From assembly GCA_025057155.1 (NCBI GenBank), contig JANWYD010000006.1, forward strand, positions 62,001 to 126,000: 64,000 nucleotides of DNA. The letters are read 5' to 3'. The notes under the pieces are model-generated. The model was given only the letters and a program-made list of their open reading frames with translations, searched no databases and had not been told where the DNA came from. This DNA comes from Chloroflexaceae bacterium. Lineage in GTDB: Bacteria > Chloroflexota > Chloroflexia > Chloroflexales > Chloroflexaceae. Positions 36,175 to 45,346 of the stretch are shown one piece after another; within the stretch, counting starts at the first letter, position 1; every line of letters begins with the position of its first letter. The position numbers were made by a program, and so were the translations under genes.

Positions 36175-36819
36175 ATGCACCTGTACGTCTGTCGTCTAAC
36201 GCTCCACGAACCGCTCTTCTTCGCCACCCGCGAACTGGGGCGGCTCTACGAGACGGGGCGGTACCTGCACAACTATGCCCTGAGTTACGCCCTGGGACTG
36301 GCACAGGCCCCCTGGTTCAACCGCGAGCAGGTTCCGCGTTACAAGGAGGACCTTGGCAGCCTCACCGGCGTATACGTAACCGCGGCCCAACCGGAACGGA
36401 CCAGTTTTCAGCTTGCTACCTTCAAGTATGGCGAGGAGATCTTGCACGTCGAGATGCAACAGGCGACGCGCAATACGCCCTCCTTTGGCCGCGCCAAGGA
36501 ACTGGCCCCCGACTCGCGCTTCGTGTGTTACGTTATCAGCCAGGCGCCGTTGCGCCTGCCGCGCTGGGTGCGCCTGGGCAAATGGCACAGCAAGGCGCTA
36601 GTGGAGGTTGAAGAGGCTCCGGTGGAGGAGCGGGAGGGCGCCTACGTGGCCGCCTGCCCGCTCAACCCCCTCGACGTGCCGGCGAACGTGTTGCAAGCCT
36701 TCGACATCATTTCGATGCCCCCGGCGAGCCTCGTCGCCAATGCTCGCTGCCACGGGCTGCACTACGTCCTGCCCGGTGACCAGGGGTTGCCGGTGGGGAT
36801 GCGGTACATGTTTCCGTAG
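36175..36819 (+). CDS. csc1: Type I-D Cascade protein Csc1 (Cas5d)
   Basis: A 214-residue Cas5-family protein of type I-D that binds the 5' handle of the crRNA. It begins LYVCRLTLHEPLFFATRELG and continues TGRYLHNYALSYALG, the start expected for Csc1. The ribosome site is GAGGAG. It lies 87 bp after csc2, and a minisatellite-containing gap separates it from cas6. Confidence 0.9.
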   Translation: MHLYVCRLTLHEPLFFATRELGRLYETGRYLHNYALSYALGLAQAPWFNREQVPRYKEDLGSLTGVYVTAAQPERTSFQLATFKYGEEILHVEMQQATRNTPSFGRAKELAPDSRFVCYVISQAPLRLPRWVRLGKWHSKALVEVEEAPVEEREGAYVAACPLNPLDVPANVLQAFDIISMPPASLVANARCHGLHYVLPGDQGLPVGMRYMFP

Positions 36820-36849
36820 GCTATGTTGCACATCAGCCTGACAGTCTGC

Positions 36850-36923
36850 TCCACACCTCCACATCACCGGTCTGTGGAGGTGTGGAGGTGTAGAGGTGTG
36901 GAAGTGTAAAGGTAGGGAAGTGA
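36850..36923. repeat. GTGGAGGT minisatellite with inverted arms
   Basis: CTCCACACCTCCACA is followed, after a short spacer, by TGTGGAGGTGTGGAG, so the tract can fold into a hairpin with 15-bp arms, and more GTGGAGGT units follow. It lies between csc1 and cas6. Sister tracts occur at 17201-17226 and 63738-63910. Confidence 0.8.
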
Positions 36924-36993
36924 AACTATGGCCCAAGGGAACGAGCAGGCTTGAATTATTTGCGGTAGGCAATCACCTGCCACGGAGGCGCAT

Positions 36994-37824
36994 ATGAGCG
37001 ATTTTCCCGATCTGTACGCTTTTGTTCTCCGGTTGCACCCGCTGGAGGGCGGGCCACCGCCACGCCCCCAGGGCCACGGGCTGCAGGCGCTCTTTCTGGA
37101 TCTGGTGCGCCAGGTGGCACCCGAGGTGGCCGAGGAGCTGCATGCCGACGGCCCGGGCAAGCCCTACACCGTCGCGGCCCTGCCCCAACGTAACCGCGAC
37201 GTGGTGGACCTACGCGTCTCCCTGCTGCGCGCCGATCTATTCCAGCCCTTCGTGCACGCCCTGCTCCGCCAGATGCCCGGCGCGGCCCCGCTGCGCCTCG
37301 GCCAGAGCGCGCTGCACCTCGGCGATGTGATCGGCACCCCGCCGCCGCAGGGCCACCCCTGGGCCGGTTATGACAGCTTCGTCGCCCTGGCGGCCCGCGC
37401 CGAAGCGGCACATACCGTCGTGCTCGAGTTCGCCAGCGCCACCGCCATCGGTCAGGCGGCGCGCCCCGACGGCAAGCTGCGCCTGGCGATCCTGCCTGAG
37501 CCGGAGCTGATCTTTTTCAGCCTGGGCAGACGCTGGAACGAACTGGCCCCGGCGCAGGCGCGCCTGGATCTCGATCTGGTCCGGGCAGCCGCCGCCGACA
37601 CCCTGGTCTCGCGCTATCGCGCCGAGTCGCGCGAGATCAACCTGGGCAAAGGCCCGCAAAAAGGCTTTGTCGGCACGGTGGCCTACGAACTACCGGTGAA
37701 CCCGGAGCAGGCGCGATTGCTGGCCCTGCTCGCCGACGCGGCCCTCTTCCTCGGCGTGGGGATCAAGACTGCACGGGGCATGGGTCTGTGCCGGCGCCTG
37801 CCCGATAAGGAGACAGGTCCATGA
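36994..37824 (+). CDS. cas6: CRISPR crRNA-processing endoribonuclease Cas6
   Basis: A 276-residue Cas6 with tandem ferredoxin-like folds. The Gly-rich C-terminal RNA-binding loop is clear: GVGIKTARGMGLCRR. It would cut pre-crRNA at the base of the repeat hairpin (AATCCGC-AAG-GCGGATT in the first array). GGAGG precedes the ATG. Its last codons overlap the cas4 start (ATGA-type overlap at 37821-37824). Confidence 0.9.
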   Translation: MSDFPDLYAFVLRLHPLEGGPPPRPQGHGLQALFLDLVRQVAPEVAEELHADGPGKPYTVAALPQRNRDVVDLRVSLLRADLFQPFVHALLRQMPGAAPLRLGQSALHLGDVIGTPPPQGHPWAGYDSFVALAARAEAAHTVVLEFASATAIGQAARPDGKLRLAILPEPELIFFSLGRRWNELAPAQARLDLDLVRAAAADTLVSRYRAESREINLGKGPQKGFVGTVAYELPVNPEQARLLALLADAALFLGVGIKTARGMGLCRRLPDKETGP

Positions 37825-38426
37825 GCATTGACATAGGTCCGCCTGAATTCATTCCGCTCTCAATGTTGAATGCCCTGGCCTACTGCCCGCGGCGCTTCGC
37901 CTACGAGTTCATTCAGGCCGAAATGCTGTTGAACGAACACGTGGTTGAGGGCCACCTGCGGCACGAGGGCGTCGATCTGGGCGGCACGACATGGCTGGAA
38001 GACACGGTGCAACACCGGCGGGTGTACGTCTGGAGCAACCACCTGCGGATCGCCGGCTTCTGCGACGTTGTCGAAGCGCGCGGCGGAGAACGCTATCCGG
38101 TGGAGTTCAAGAAAGGCCGGCCGGGACGCTGGCAGAACGATCACGCACAGATCTGCGCCCAGGCCCTTTGCCTGGAGGAGCGCACCGGCGCACGGATCGA
38201 ACGGGGCTTCATCTTCTACTTCGCGGCGCGGCGGCGGGAGGAAGTGCGCTTCACGCAGGAACTACGCGCCGAGGTCGAGCATCTGGCGCGCGAGGCCCAC
38301 CGCCTGGCGGCAGCCGGGACCCTGCCGCCGCCGATTGACCAGCGCGCCCGCTGCCGGGCCTGCTCGCTCGAGCCTCTATGCCTGCCCGACGAAATCCGTC
38401 AACTAACTGGCGCGGTTGCAGGCTGA
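37821..38426 (+). CDS. cas4: CRISPR adaptation nuclease Cas4
   Basis: A 201-residue Cas4. Iron-sulfur ligands are Cys22 (LAYCPRRF) and the C-terminal group Cys178, Cys181, Cys187 (CRACSLEPLC). The PD-(D/E)xK nuclease site shows as Asp82 (FCDVV) and Glu95-x-Lys97 (YPVEFKKG). It trims new spacers and helps choose the PAM together with Cas1-Cas2. It is translationally coupled to cas6. Confidence 0.93.
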   Translation: MSIDIGPPEFIPLSMLNALAYCPRRFAYEFIQAEMLLNEHVVEGHLRHEGVDLGGTTWLEDTVQHRRVYVWSNHLRIAGFCDVVEARGGERYPVEFKKGRPGRWQNDHAQICAQALCLEERTGARIERGFIFYFAARRREEVRFTQELRAEVEHLAREAHRLAAAGTLPPPIDQRARCRACSLEPLCLPDEIRQLTGAVAG

Positions 38427-38652
38427 TGGTTGATAGTGTACCAGACAGTACTCCGACCCTCACCGGCGGGGCCTGTAGCGTCTCTCGAAACGATCGACTC
38501 GCAACGATGGCAGTGCGAGCGCAGCAAGCCATAAGGCTCAGTGGCTTGCGTGGATCAAGCATTCCGGTCAGTGCTCTCAGTTCGCCTCATTCGCCCATGC
38601 TCGGAGACAACCATCTATGATTGACATCCCTGGACCTGGCGTGGAGGTTTGT
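38427..38652. other. cas4-cas1 gap with dispersed ~95-bp element
   Basis: Most of this 226-bp gap is a copy of a dispersed element (38479-38577) that recurs at 45652-45750. GGAGG at 38644-38648 is the cas1 ribosome site. Confidence 0.8.
38479..38577. repeat. Dispersed ~95-bp element, copy 1
   Basis: Shares CTCGAAACGAT, CGCAACGATGGCAG, GGATCAAGCAT and GTCAG/ATCAG-GCTCT blocks, in the same order and spacing, with copy 2 at 45652-45750. It lies immediately before cas1. No coding content is seen. It could be a MITE or a small structured RNA element. Confidence 0.8.
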
Positions 38653-39690
38653 ATGGCAACCCTGTATCTCACCGAACAATACAGCGTCGTCAAACTCGAA
38701 GGTGAGACCCTGCGGGTGCAGGCCGCGGGCGGACGCAACGGCGACGCGATCCGGGTTCCGCTCAACAAGATCGAACAGATCATGGTGCTGGGCGAGATCA
38801 CCCTGACCACTCCGGCGCTGCACGAACTCCTCAAGCGCCGGATACCGGTCCACTACCTGACCGCCTGGGGCCGTTCCTACGGCTCGCTGGTGGCCGATTG
38901 GGGCAAAAACAGCGGGGTGCGCCTGGCGCAGTACGCCCTGGCAAGGGACGTGGCGCGCAGTTTCGCCGTGGCCCGCGCTTGCATTGGAGGCAAACTGCAG
39001 AACATGCGCACGCTGCTGCTGCGCTACGCCCGCGGGCGCGACAATGACGCCGCGCTGCAGGAAGCGGCCCAGAGCATCCGGCGCTACCTGCGTGACCTCG
39101 AGCGTCTGGAACCGCCCGCCGACACGAGCGACCGCATGCACGGTCTGGGGCCACTGTTGGGGCTGGAGGGCAGCGGGAGCGCTGCCTACTACAGCGTGCT
39201 GGGCATGCTGCTCAAGGGCGAATGGAACTTCACCGGACGGGTCAAACGCCCGCCCACCGATCCGGTGAATGCGGTGCTCTCCTTCGGCTACACCCTGCTC
39301 ACCAACCAGACGGTATCCCTGGTCCACGCCGTCGGGCTCGATCCGGGCCTGGGCGTGCTGCACCAGCCGGGCTTCGGCAAACCGGCGCTGGCCCTGGACA
39401 TTGTCGAAATGTTTCGCCCGATCATCGTGGACTCCGTCGTAATGACCATGATCAACACCGGCCAGTTGACGCCCAGAGACTTTGAAGAAGAACTGGGCGC
39501 GTACCGGTTACGGGATGGCGCACGGCGAACCTTTCTGGAGAAATTCGAAGCCCGGCTCAACGAACAGGTGCAACATCCCCTGTTTGGATACCGGGTCAGC
39601 TACCGGCGCTGCATCGAACTTCAGGTCCGGCTGTTCGCCAAATACGCCCAGGGGGAAATTGAACGTTACGTTCCGTTTACCGTGCGCTAG
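38653..39690 (+). CDS. cas1: CRISPR integrase Cas1
   Basis: A 345-residue Cas1. The N-terminal beta domain starts MATLYLTEQYSVVKLEGETL. The metal site in the helical domain is Glu172 (GLEGSGSAAYY), His237 (GVLHQPGFGK) and Asp249 (LALDIVEMFRP). ATG 38653 has GGAGG 5 bp upstream, so the frame from 38617 is not used. It inserts new spacers with Cas2. The 3' end of the gene is duplicated downstream (39740 onward). Confidence 0.95.
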   Translation: MATLYLTEQYSVVKLEGETLRVQAAGGRNGDAIRVPLNKIEQIMVLGEITLTTPALHELLKRRIPVHYLTAWGRSYGSLVADWGKNSGVRLAQYALARDVARSFAVARACIGGKLQNMRTLLLRYARGRDNDAALQEAAQSIRRYLRDLERLEPPADTSDRMHGLGPLLGLEGSGSAAYYSVLGMLLKGEWNFTGRVKRPPTDPVNAVLSFGYTLLTNQTVSLVHAVGLDPGLGVLHQPGFGKPALALDIVEMFRPIIVDSVVMTMINTGQLTPRDFEEELGAYRLRDGARRTFLEKFEARLNEQVQHPLFGYRVSYRRCIELQVRLFAKYAQGEIERYVPFTVR

Positions 39691-40096
39691 GCGCTTCCAA
39701 GCTTAAGTTTTATTGCAGACAGATCAGCTTCATTGGCATGTTACGTTCCGTTTACCGTGCGCCAGGCACTTCCACATCACGGAGGGTCGCGCAGAGCAGT
39801 CACCGGGAGCGCGGATCGTGATGACATCTGGGCGTGCGCCTACTACACCTACCGGTGCAGTCGCGAAGAGCGGTCACCGGGAGCGCGGATCGCGATCCGC
39901 GCAACAAGTGCGCTAGGCGCTTCCACACCACGGAGGGTCGCGAAGAGGGCCTGCTCGCCGAAAAACCTGCTCGCCGGCCTATGAGGTTGTGCGCGCTCCC
40001 CGGCCAGGTACGTGGCGGAAACCTCATTAGAGGATCTCTGGCGGCGCCACTCGCCTCAGGGCTCAGATCCGATATACAAGAAACGACATACATATC
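39691..40096. repeat. cas1-cas2 gap with ~75-bp periodic duplications of the cas1 3' end
   Basis: GTTACGTTCCGTTTACCGTG and the next 15 bases, the end of cas1, recur at 39740; part recurs at 39908. A second block, GTCACCGGGAGCGCGGATCG, is present at 39799 and 39873. Distances between copies are 74-75 bp or about twice that. No gene is seen. Confidence 0.8.
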
Positions 40097-40390
40097 ATGG
40101 GAGCCTCAGCAACCACAACGCTCTACATCATCGCCTATGACATTCCCGACGATCGGCGACGGACAAAGGTGCACCGGCTGCTCTGCGGATACGGCGCCTG
40201 GACGCAGTACTCCCTCTTTGAATGCTGGCTCACGCGGCGCCAACTCGTAGAGCTGCGGGCCAAACTGGCACGGCACCTGCTGGAGGAGCGTGACAGCGTG
40301 CGGTTCTACCCGCTCTGTGGCGCGTGCCGCGAGCAGGTATTGACCGTAGGGGGGCCGAAACCGCGCGATCCGGTAACGGTCATTCTCTGA
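40097..40390 (+). CDS. cas2: CRISPR adaptation protein Cas2
   Basis: A 97-residue Cas2 with the ferredoxin-like start TTLYIIAYDIPDDRRRTKV (Asp15 is the conserved acidic residue) and the usual C-terminal CREQVLTVGG. It bridges two Cas1 dimers in the integrase. The ribosome site is weak. It is the last cas gene, 420 bp before the first repeat. Confidence 0.93.
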   Translation: MGASATTTLYIIAYDIPDDRRRTKVHRLLCGYGAWTQYSLFECWLTRRQLVELRAKLARHLLEERDSVRFYPLCGACREQVLTVGGPKPRDPVTVIL

Positions 40391-40810
40391 AGGACGCCAC
40401 GGCCCCGATCAGGGGACCATCAAATCTTTGCCGACAGGGTTGACCGCTACCGAACAGGTTCGCACCCGCTACGACCCGGACCTCGTACGTGGAGCGAGAG
40501 GCCCTCGACCCCGACCCGGCGGCCGAACAGGTTCGCACTACATCCTCTGCGTCCCCTGCGCGCTCTGCAGTAAGTTTAAACATGGTACGTCTCCGCCATA
40601 TCGCCACGCGCCAGGCGCGATTCGAGTAGCGAAGCATGGGGTCTCAGAGCGGGAGGTGCTCGCATGACACGATTGGGCATTCCAGCGCGGCGGAAGTCAT
40701 GGTACAATGGGAATCCGGTCGCCGATTCACGGCACAGTGTGCCTGCATGCGCGCGCTACTCGCAACAGCGCGCTTCCCTGGCGTCCTGAAGCGGTAACGA
40801 GCGTGTAGGG
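40391..40810 (+). promoter_or_regulatory. CRISPR leader region of array 1
   Basis: 420 bp with no gene, upstream of the first repeat. A TGGTACAAT extended -10 box (40700-40708) about 100 bp before the array could drive pre-crRNA transcription. CCGAACAGGTTCGCAC occurs twice, at 40450 and 40523, exactly 73 bp apart. Confidence 0.65.
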
Positions 40811-43633
40811 GTCGAAAAGGCCACTAATCCGCAAGGCGGATTGAAACTTTTGAGCAACCGCGGCGGGTTCGGGTTCGGATTGTGTCGAAAAGGCCACTAA
40901 TCCGCAAGGCGGATTGAAACGGAGGCGGCAGCAGAGGCGGAAGCTCCCCGCCGAGGGTCGAAAAGGCCACTAATCCGCAAGGCGGATTGAAACGACAACA
41001 CAACGCGGTCCACGCCGTACGAGGGCAAGTCGAAAAGGCCACTAATCCGCAAGGCGGATTGAAACCACCGGTACGAGTGCGGTGACGGCGCGTGTCTGCA
41101 CAGGTCGAAAAGGCCACTAATCCGCAAGGCGGATTGAAACTCTGGTACCGGCGGTTGGGAGCCAACAGGCTGATGATGTCGAAAAGGCCACTAATCCGCA
41201 AGGCGGATTGAAACCGCCATAATAGTGTTGCGAGTTACAGGCGAGTTACGGTCGAAAAGGCCACTAATCCGCAAGGCGGATTGAAACCCACGCTCCCGGT
41301 AGTTGAACGTGGCAAATCCGGGTCGAAAAGGCCACTAATCCGCAAGGCGGATTGAAACCAATGTCTCGCGTCCGTATATTGCCAAATTGTGCGGTCGAAA
41401 AGGCCACTAATCCGCAAGGCGGATTGAAACTCATCGGATGGGCGGTCGGGCGGTGTGGTCATAGGGGTCGAAAAGGCCACTAATCCGCAAGGCGGATTGA
41501 AACTGAGGTTGAGGATACGATGCCGGAAATGTGAGCACGGGTCGAAAAGGCCACTAATCCGCAAGGCGGATTGAAACGTTCGTTTCATCTGCCGATAGCA
41601 CATCACCAGATAACGGTCGAAAAGGCCACTAATCCGCAAGGCGGATTGAAACTCAGTGTCTGGACAGCAAAGTGATGACGTGTTCTGGCGTCGAAAAGGC
41701 CACTAATCCGCAAGGCGGATTGAAACCGATGAAAACATCATGGGCCGGCCCGAGGGGGGCGGGTGTCGAAAAGGCCACTAATCCGCAAGGCGGATTGAAA
41801 CACAACGATAGTTCCCGACGCAGACCATGCCATCCTTGTCGAAAAGGCCACTAATCCGCAAGGCGGATTGAAACTATCACCTGCAGCGCCCAATCGTGCA
41901 GATCTCCCTGGTCGAAAAGGCCACTAATCCGCAAGGCGGATTGAAACGCGGTTTTAAAGCGTCCTGATAACGTCCCCTGGAAGGGTCGAAAAGGCCACTA
42001 ATCCGCAAGGCGGATTGAAACTTATTGAGCAGGCTCGAATGGCCGCGGTACTGGACGGTCGAAAAGGCCACTAATCCGCAAGGCGGATTGAAACTCGGCG
42101 ATGAGGGGGAAGAAGACATTGAAAACCATCCGGTCGAAAAGGCCACTAATCCGCAAGGCGGATTGAAACCCCCGGTCCCGCCTCGTGCTCAAAATCGGCC
42201 ATCGCGGTCGAAAAGGCCACTAATCCGCAAGGCGGATTGAAACTACAACAAGTCCGTTCAAGCGCAAGCGCACCCGCCGGGGTCGAAAAGGCCACTAATC
42301 CGCAAGGCGGATTGAAACGTTCGACTCCGACCTGGCCCGCGCCGTGACACTCGGTCGAAAAGGCCACTAATCCGCAAGGCGGATTGAAACATAGGTCCGA
42401 AAGGCGTCCGCGATCGCCTGAGAGCGTCGAAAAGGCCACTAATCCGCAAGGCGGATTGAAACAGGATATCCGCCGCGTGGCGTGTCACGGTGCGGCCGTC
42501 GAAAAGGCCACTAATCCGCAAGGCGGATTGAAACGCGTATCAAAAAGCTCAACGCAGCAACGACGCAGGAGGTCGAAAAGGCCACTAATCCGCAAGGCGG
42601 ATTGAAACGTATCATGGGCACACGGCGGGCAGGCCGCGCGTTTGGGTCGAAAAGGCCACTAATCCGCAAGGCGGATTGAAACGTCGCAGAATAAGTTACC
42701 CAGCAGCCCCCGCAGGATGGTCGAAAAGGCCACTAATCCGCAAGGCGGATTGAAACGGTCGTTTCCTTGCGCACGCTGGCTTTCAGCGCCGTCGAAAAGG
42801 CCACTAATCCGCAAGGCGGATTGAAACCTGTCTTGCAGCTTCGTGCGAGCCAGGCGCACGAAGGTCGAAAAGGCCACTAATCCGCAAGGCGGATTGAAAC
42901 CCAGGCCCAGAACTGCATCAGGAACGCCCGGCCCAGGTCGAAAAGGCCACTAATCCGCAAGGCGGATTGAAACTGCGTGCGTATGCGCCATATGACCTTT
43001 GATTGGTCAAGTCGAAAAGGCCACTAATCCGCAAGGCGGATTGAAACCATAAATACGATATTAATTCAGCGTATCCCTACGCGGTCGAAAAGGCCACTAA
43101 TCCGCAAGGCGGATTGAAACCTCATCTACATCATTAGGAAACGATAACCATGGAAGGTCGAAAAGGCCACTAATCCGCAAGGCGGATTGAAACTCCGGCC
43201 TGGTCAAGGACGGCGTTTTGACCCCCGCCGGTCGAAAAGGCCACTAATCCGCAAGGCGGATTGAAACACGCCCAGGTGCTGGCTCACCGCGGCAATTCCG
43301 ACGGTCGAAAAGGCCACTAATCCGCAAGGCGGATTGAAACGAGAGGCGTGTGCACGTACAACGTGCACGCGCCTTTCGTCGAAAAGGCCACTAATCCGCA
43401 AGGCGGATTGAAACTGATACCAGCAGGCGGGGAGAGGCGGCTCAGAATGGGTCGAAAAGGCCACTAATCCGCAAGGCGGATTGAAACATCACTCGCTCCC
43501 GGATTGCGCCGGCATGCCCGGCGTCGAAAAGGCCACTAATCCGCAAGGCGGATTGAAACATGTACTCGGAGTTTTTGGCGGCATTACACAACCACGGTCG
43601 AAAAGGCCACTAATCCGCAAGGCGGATTGAAAC
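40811..43633 (+). CRISPR. Type I-D CRISPR array 1: 39 repeats, 38 spacers
   Basis: The repeat is 37 bp, GTCGAAAAGG...GGATTGAAAC, and all 39 copies read are identical, so the array looks active. Spacers are about 34-39 bp. The repeat contains the hairpin AATCCGC-AAG-GCGGATT (7-bp stem) followed by GAAAC, the usual Cas6 substrate. Repeat orientation, cas genes and the leader all point to transcription on the plus strand. Repeat starts run from 40811, 40884, 40957 ... to 43523 and 43597. Confidence 0.98.
43341..43377 (+). other. Spacer 35 of array 1 containing a 14-bp hairpin
   Basis: Inside the 37-nt spacer, AGGCGTGTGCACGT and ACGTGCACGCGCCT are inverted repeats (one G-T) around an ACA loop, followed by TTTC. 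The protospacer therefore looks like a terminator or another palindromic site of a phage or plasmid. Confidence 0.8.
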
Positions 43634-43655
43634 TTCAATTGTTAATGTGCTATAG

Positions 43656-44484
43656 GGGGACTAAAACCTACACCCTTATCGGGCCAGGTCGCATTCCTCA
43701 CGACCCATCCGAACAACCTCAATCTCCCACGGCGGTCCAGGACGCTGCGCTCGTGTGCTTGAGCGTGCTGAGCGCCGTGTCCGAACAACCTCAATCTCCC
43801 AGGGCGGTCCAGGACGACCACAATCGCCGCGATCGTCGTATTCCGCACGACCCGTCCGAACAACCTCAATCCCCGCAAGGGGATTAAAACTATATGATCC
43901 TGACTTCATTCCACGGCGATTACATCGTCCGAACAACCTCAATCCCCGCAAGGGGATTAAAACCCGCTTGGACGATCCCAACGGACGGGAGCATCACGCT
44001 GGGTCCGAACAACCTCAATCCCCGCAAGGGGATTAAAACATCAGCGTCGAGATCGACGCGAGCAGGTCATCTGCCGTCGTGTCCGAACAACCTCAATCCC
44101 CGCAAGGGGATTAAAACCTCGGTCTCCCCGTCCGCACCATCCGGCTCGTTGACGGCGGTCCGAACAACCTCAATCCCCGCAAGGGGATTAGAACTCCAGC
44201 GTGTTATACGCAAACGCGAGTTGTTCTTCCTCCGAACCACCTCAATCCCCGCAAGGATCTCCGAGGCGCTGAGCGGCATGGTCGGATTCCAGGTTGTTCT
44301 TCCTCCGAACCACCTCAATCCCCGCAAGGGGATTAGAACTCATTCGCTTTGCCCAGGGCCGCGGAAAAAATGTCCTCCGAACAACCTCAATCCCCGCAAG
44401 GGGATTAGAACCTAGACTCGATGACGAGTCCCATTCCGTTGGGCGTCCTCCGAACAACCTCAATCCCCGCAAGGGGATTAGAAC
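43656..44484 (+). CRISPR. CRISPR array 2: decayed array with a different repeat
   Basis: The consensus repeat is 37 bp, GTCCGAACAACC...GGGGATTAAAAC. A truncated half-repeat (43656-43667) is followed by 11 units at 43707, 43779, 43854, 43927, 44003, 44081, 44158, 44230, 44303, 44375 and 44448. The first two have an abnormal 3' half, the unit at 44230 is truncated, and the last several end ATTAGAAC and start with C instead of G. The intact stem is AATCCCC-GCAA-GGGGATT. It has no leader and no cas genes of its own. Confidence 0.93.
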
Positions 44485-44599
44485 CCGCTCACCCGGCGGA
44501 GCGTCCCGGCTGGTCATCCTCGGCACGTCGTGACACTAAAGGCGTTCTCAAAAATGGCATACTGCGTCCTGATGCGCTAGCATTTGGAGGCGGCAACGG

Positions 44600-45163
44600 A
44601 TGGGACGAACGAAACCATGGGCGGTGATCGATCCCTTGCTGGTGCGACCGCCGCGACGGACGGATGGCAAAGGGCGTCCGCAGCGGGATGACCGGCCTGT
44701 GCTCAACGGTAGCCTGTGGATCGTGCGAACGAACGGCTGCGCCGCGGCCCGCTCTCCCGGATCGCCACCCTCCCTTCCAGACGCGCCATCCACGGTTCCA
44801 GGCGTGGTTCGAGCACGGAACGTTCGAGCGCCTATACTAAGCGCGACGAACCATCCACCGCCCAGGGAGTTCCAGGCGTGGTTCGAGCACGGAACGTTCG
44901 AGCGCATCCTGACCGCTCTGGCCGAAGACCTGCGGGAACGCGGCGTGATTGACCCTTCGGCATGCTTCATCGACGGCGCCTTTGGGGCGGCGAACATAGG
45001 GGCGGCTGCGCGGCAACGACCAGGCGGGGCAACGCTTCGAAGCTCGTGGCAAGCGCCAACCGCGCTGGTCCTCCTCGCGCTGTCCGCGTTGAGGCTGCTC
45101 AGCCGCAGGCAGTCGCCCATGGCGCTGACACCCTGGCTTCGCGGTTGGTCGAGGCCGCGTTGA
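44600..45163 (+). pseudogene. IS5-like transposase remnant
   Basis: The start resembles IS5-group transposases (WAVIDPLLVRPPRR, RDDRPVLNGSLWIVRT), then comes a scrambled stretch and FQAWFEHGTFERILTALAEDL, then FIDGAFGAA where the transposase carries its catalytic Asp region. A 36-bp block is present twice (44796-44831 and 44870-44905), and the rest loses family similarity, so the enzyme cannot be active. It lies just past array 2. A possible left end, GGCGTTCTCAAAAATGG, is near 44540; no matching right end was found. Confidence 0.7.
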
Positions 45164-45346
45164 TCGAAACCTACTCCAGCCTTGGACGACTGGTACATTC
45201 GGTATCGCAGCCCCTCGCTGGCAACTCGTTTCTCGAACGCGAACTGGATAAATGGCGAGCCAGGCGATCACATCGTGATCTCCAAGCGACTCGAGGAAGG
45301 CGATCTGGTCTTCGCGATTGTGATCGGCCTCGGTAACAATCCCTGA
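45164..45346 (+). other. Unidentified open frame, possible gene fragment
   Basis: A 60-codon frame following a stop codon reads ...LDDWYIRYRSPSLATRF, then GEPGDHIVISKRL and FAIVIGLGNNP to a stop at 45344. Its composition looks protein-like, unlike the transposase frames, but no strong start codon or family is recognised. It may be the 3' end of a gene destroyed by the insertion. Confidence 0.35.

Noticed and set aside
40824-43464. Several frames reading MRISGLFD or SNPPCGLVAFST repeats
   Set aside because: They are translations of the CRISPR repeats on the minus strand, not genes.
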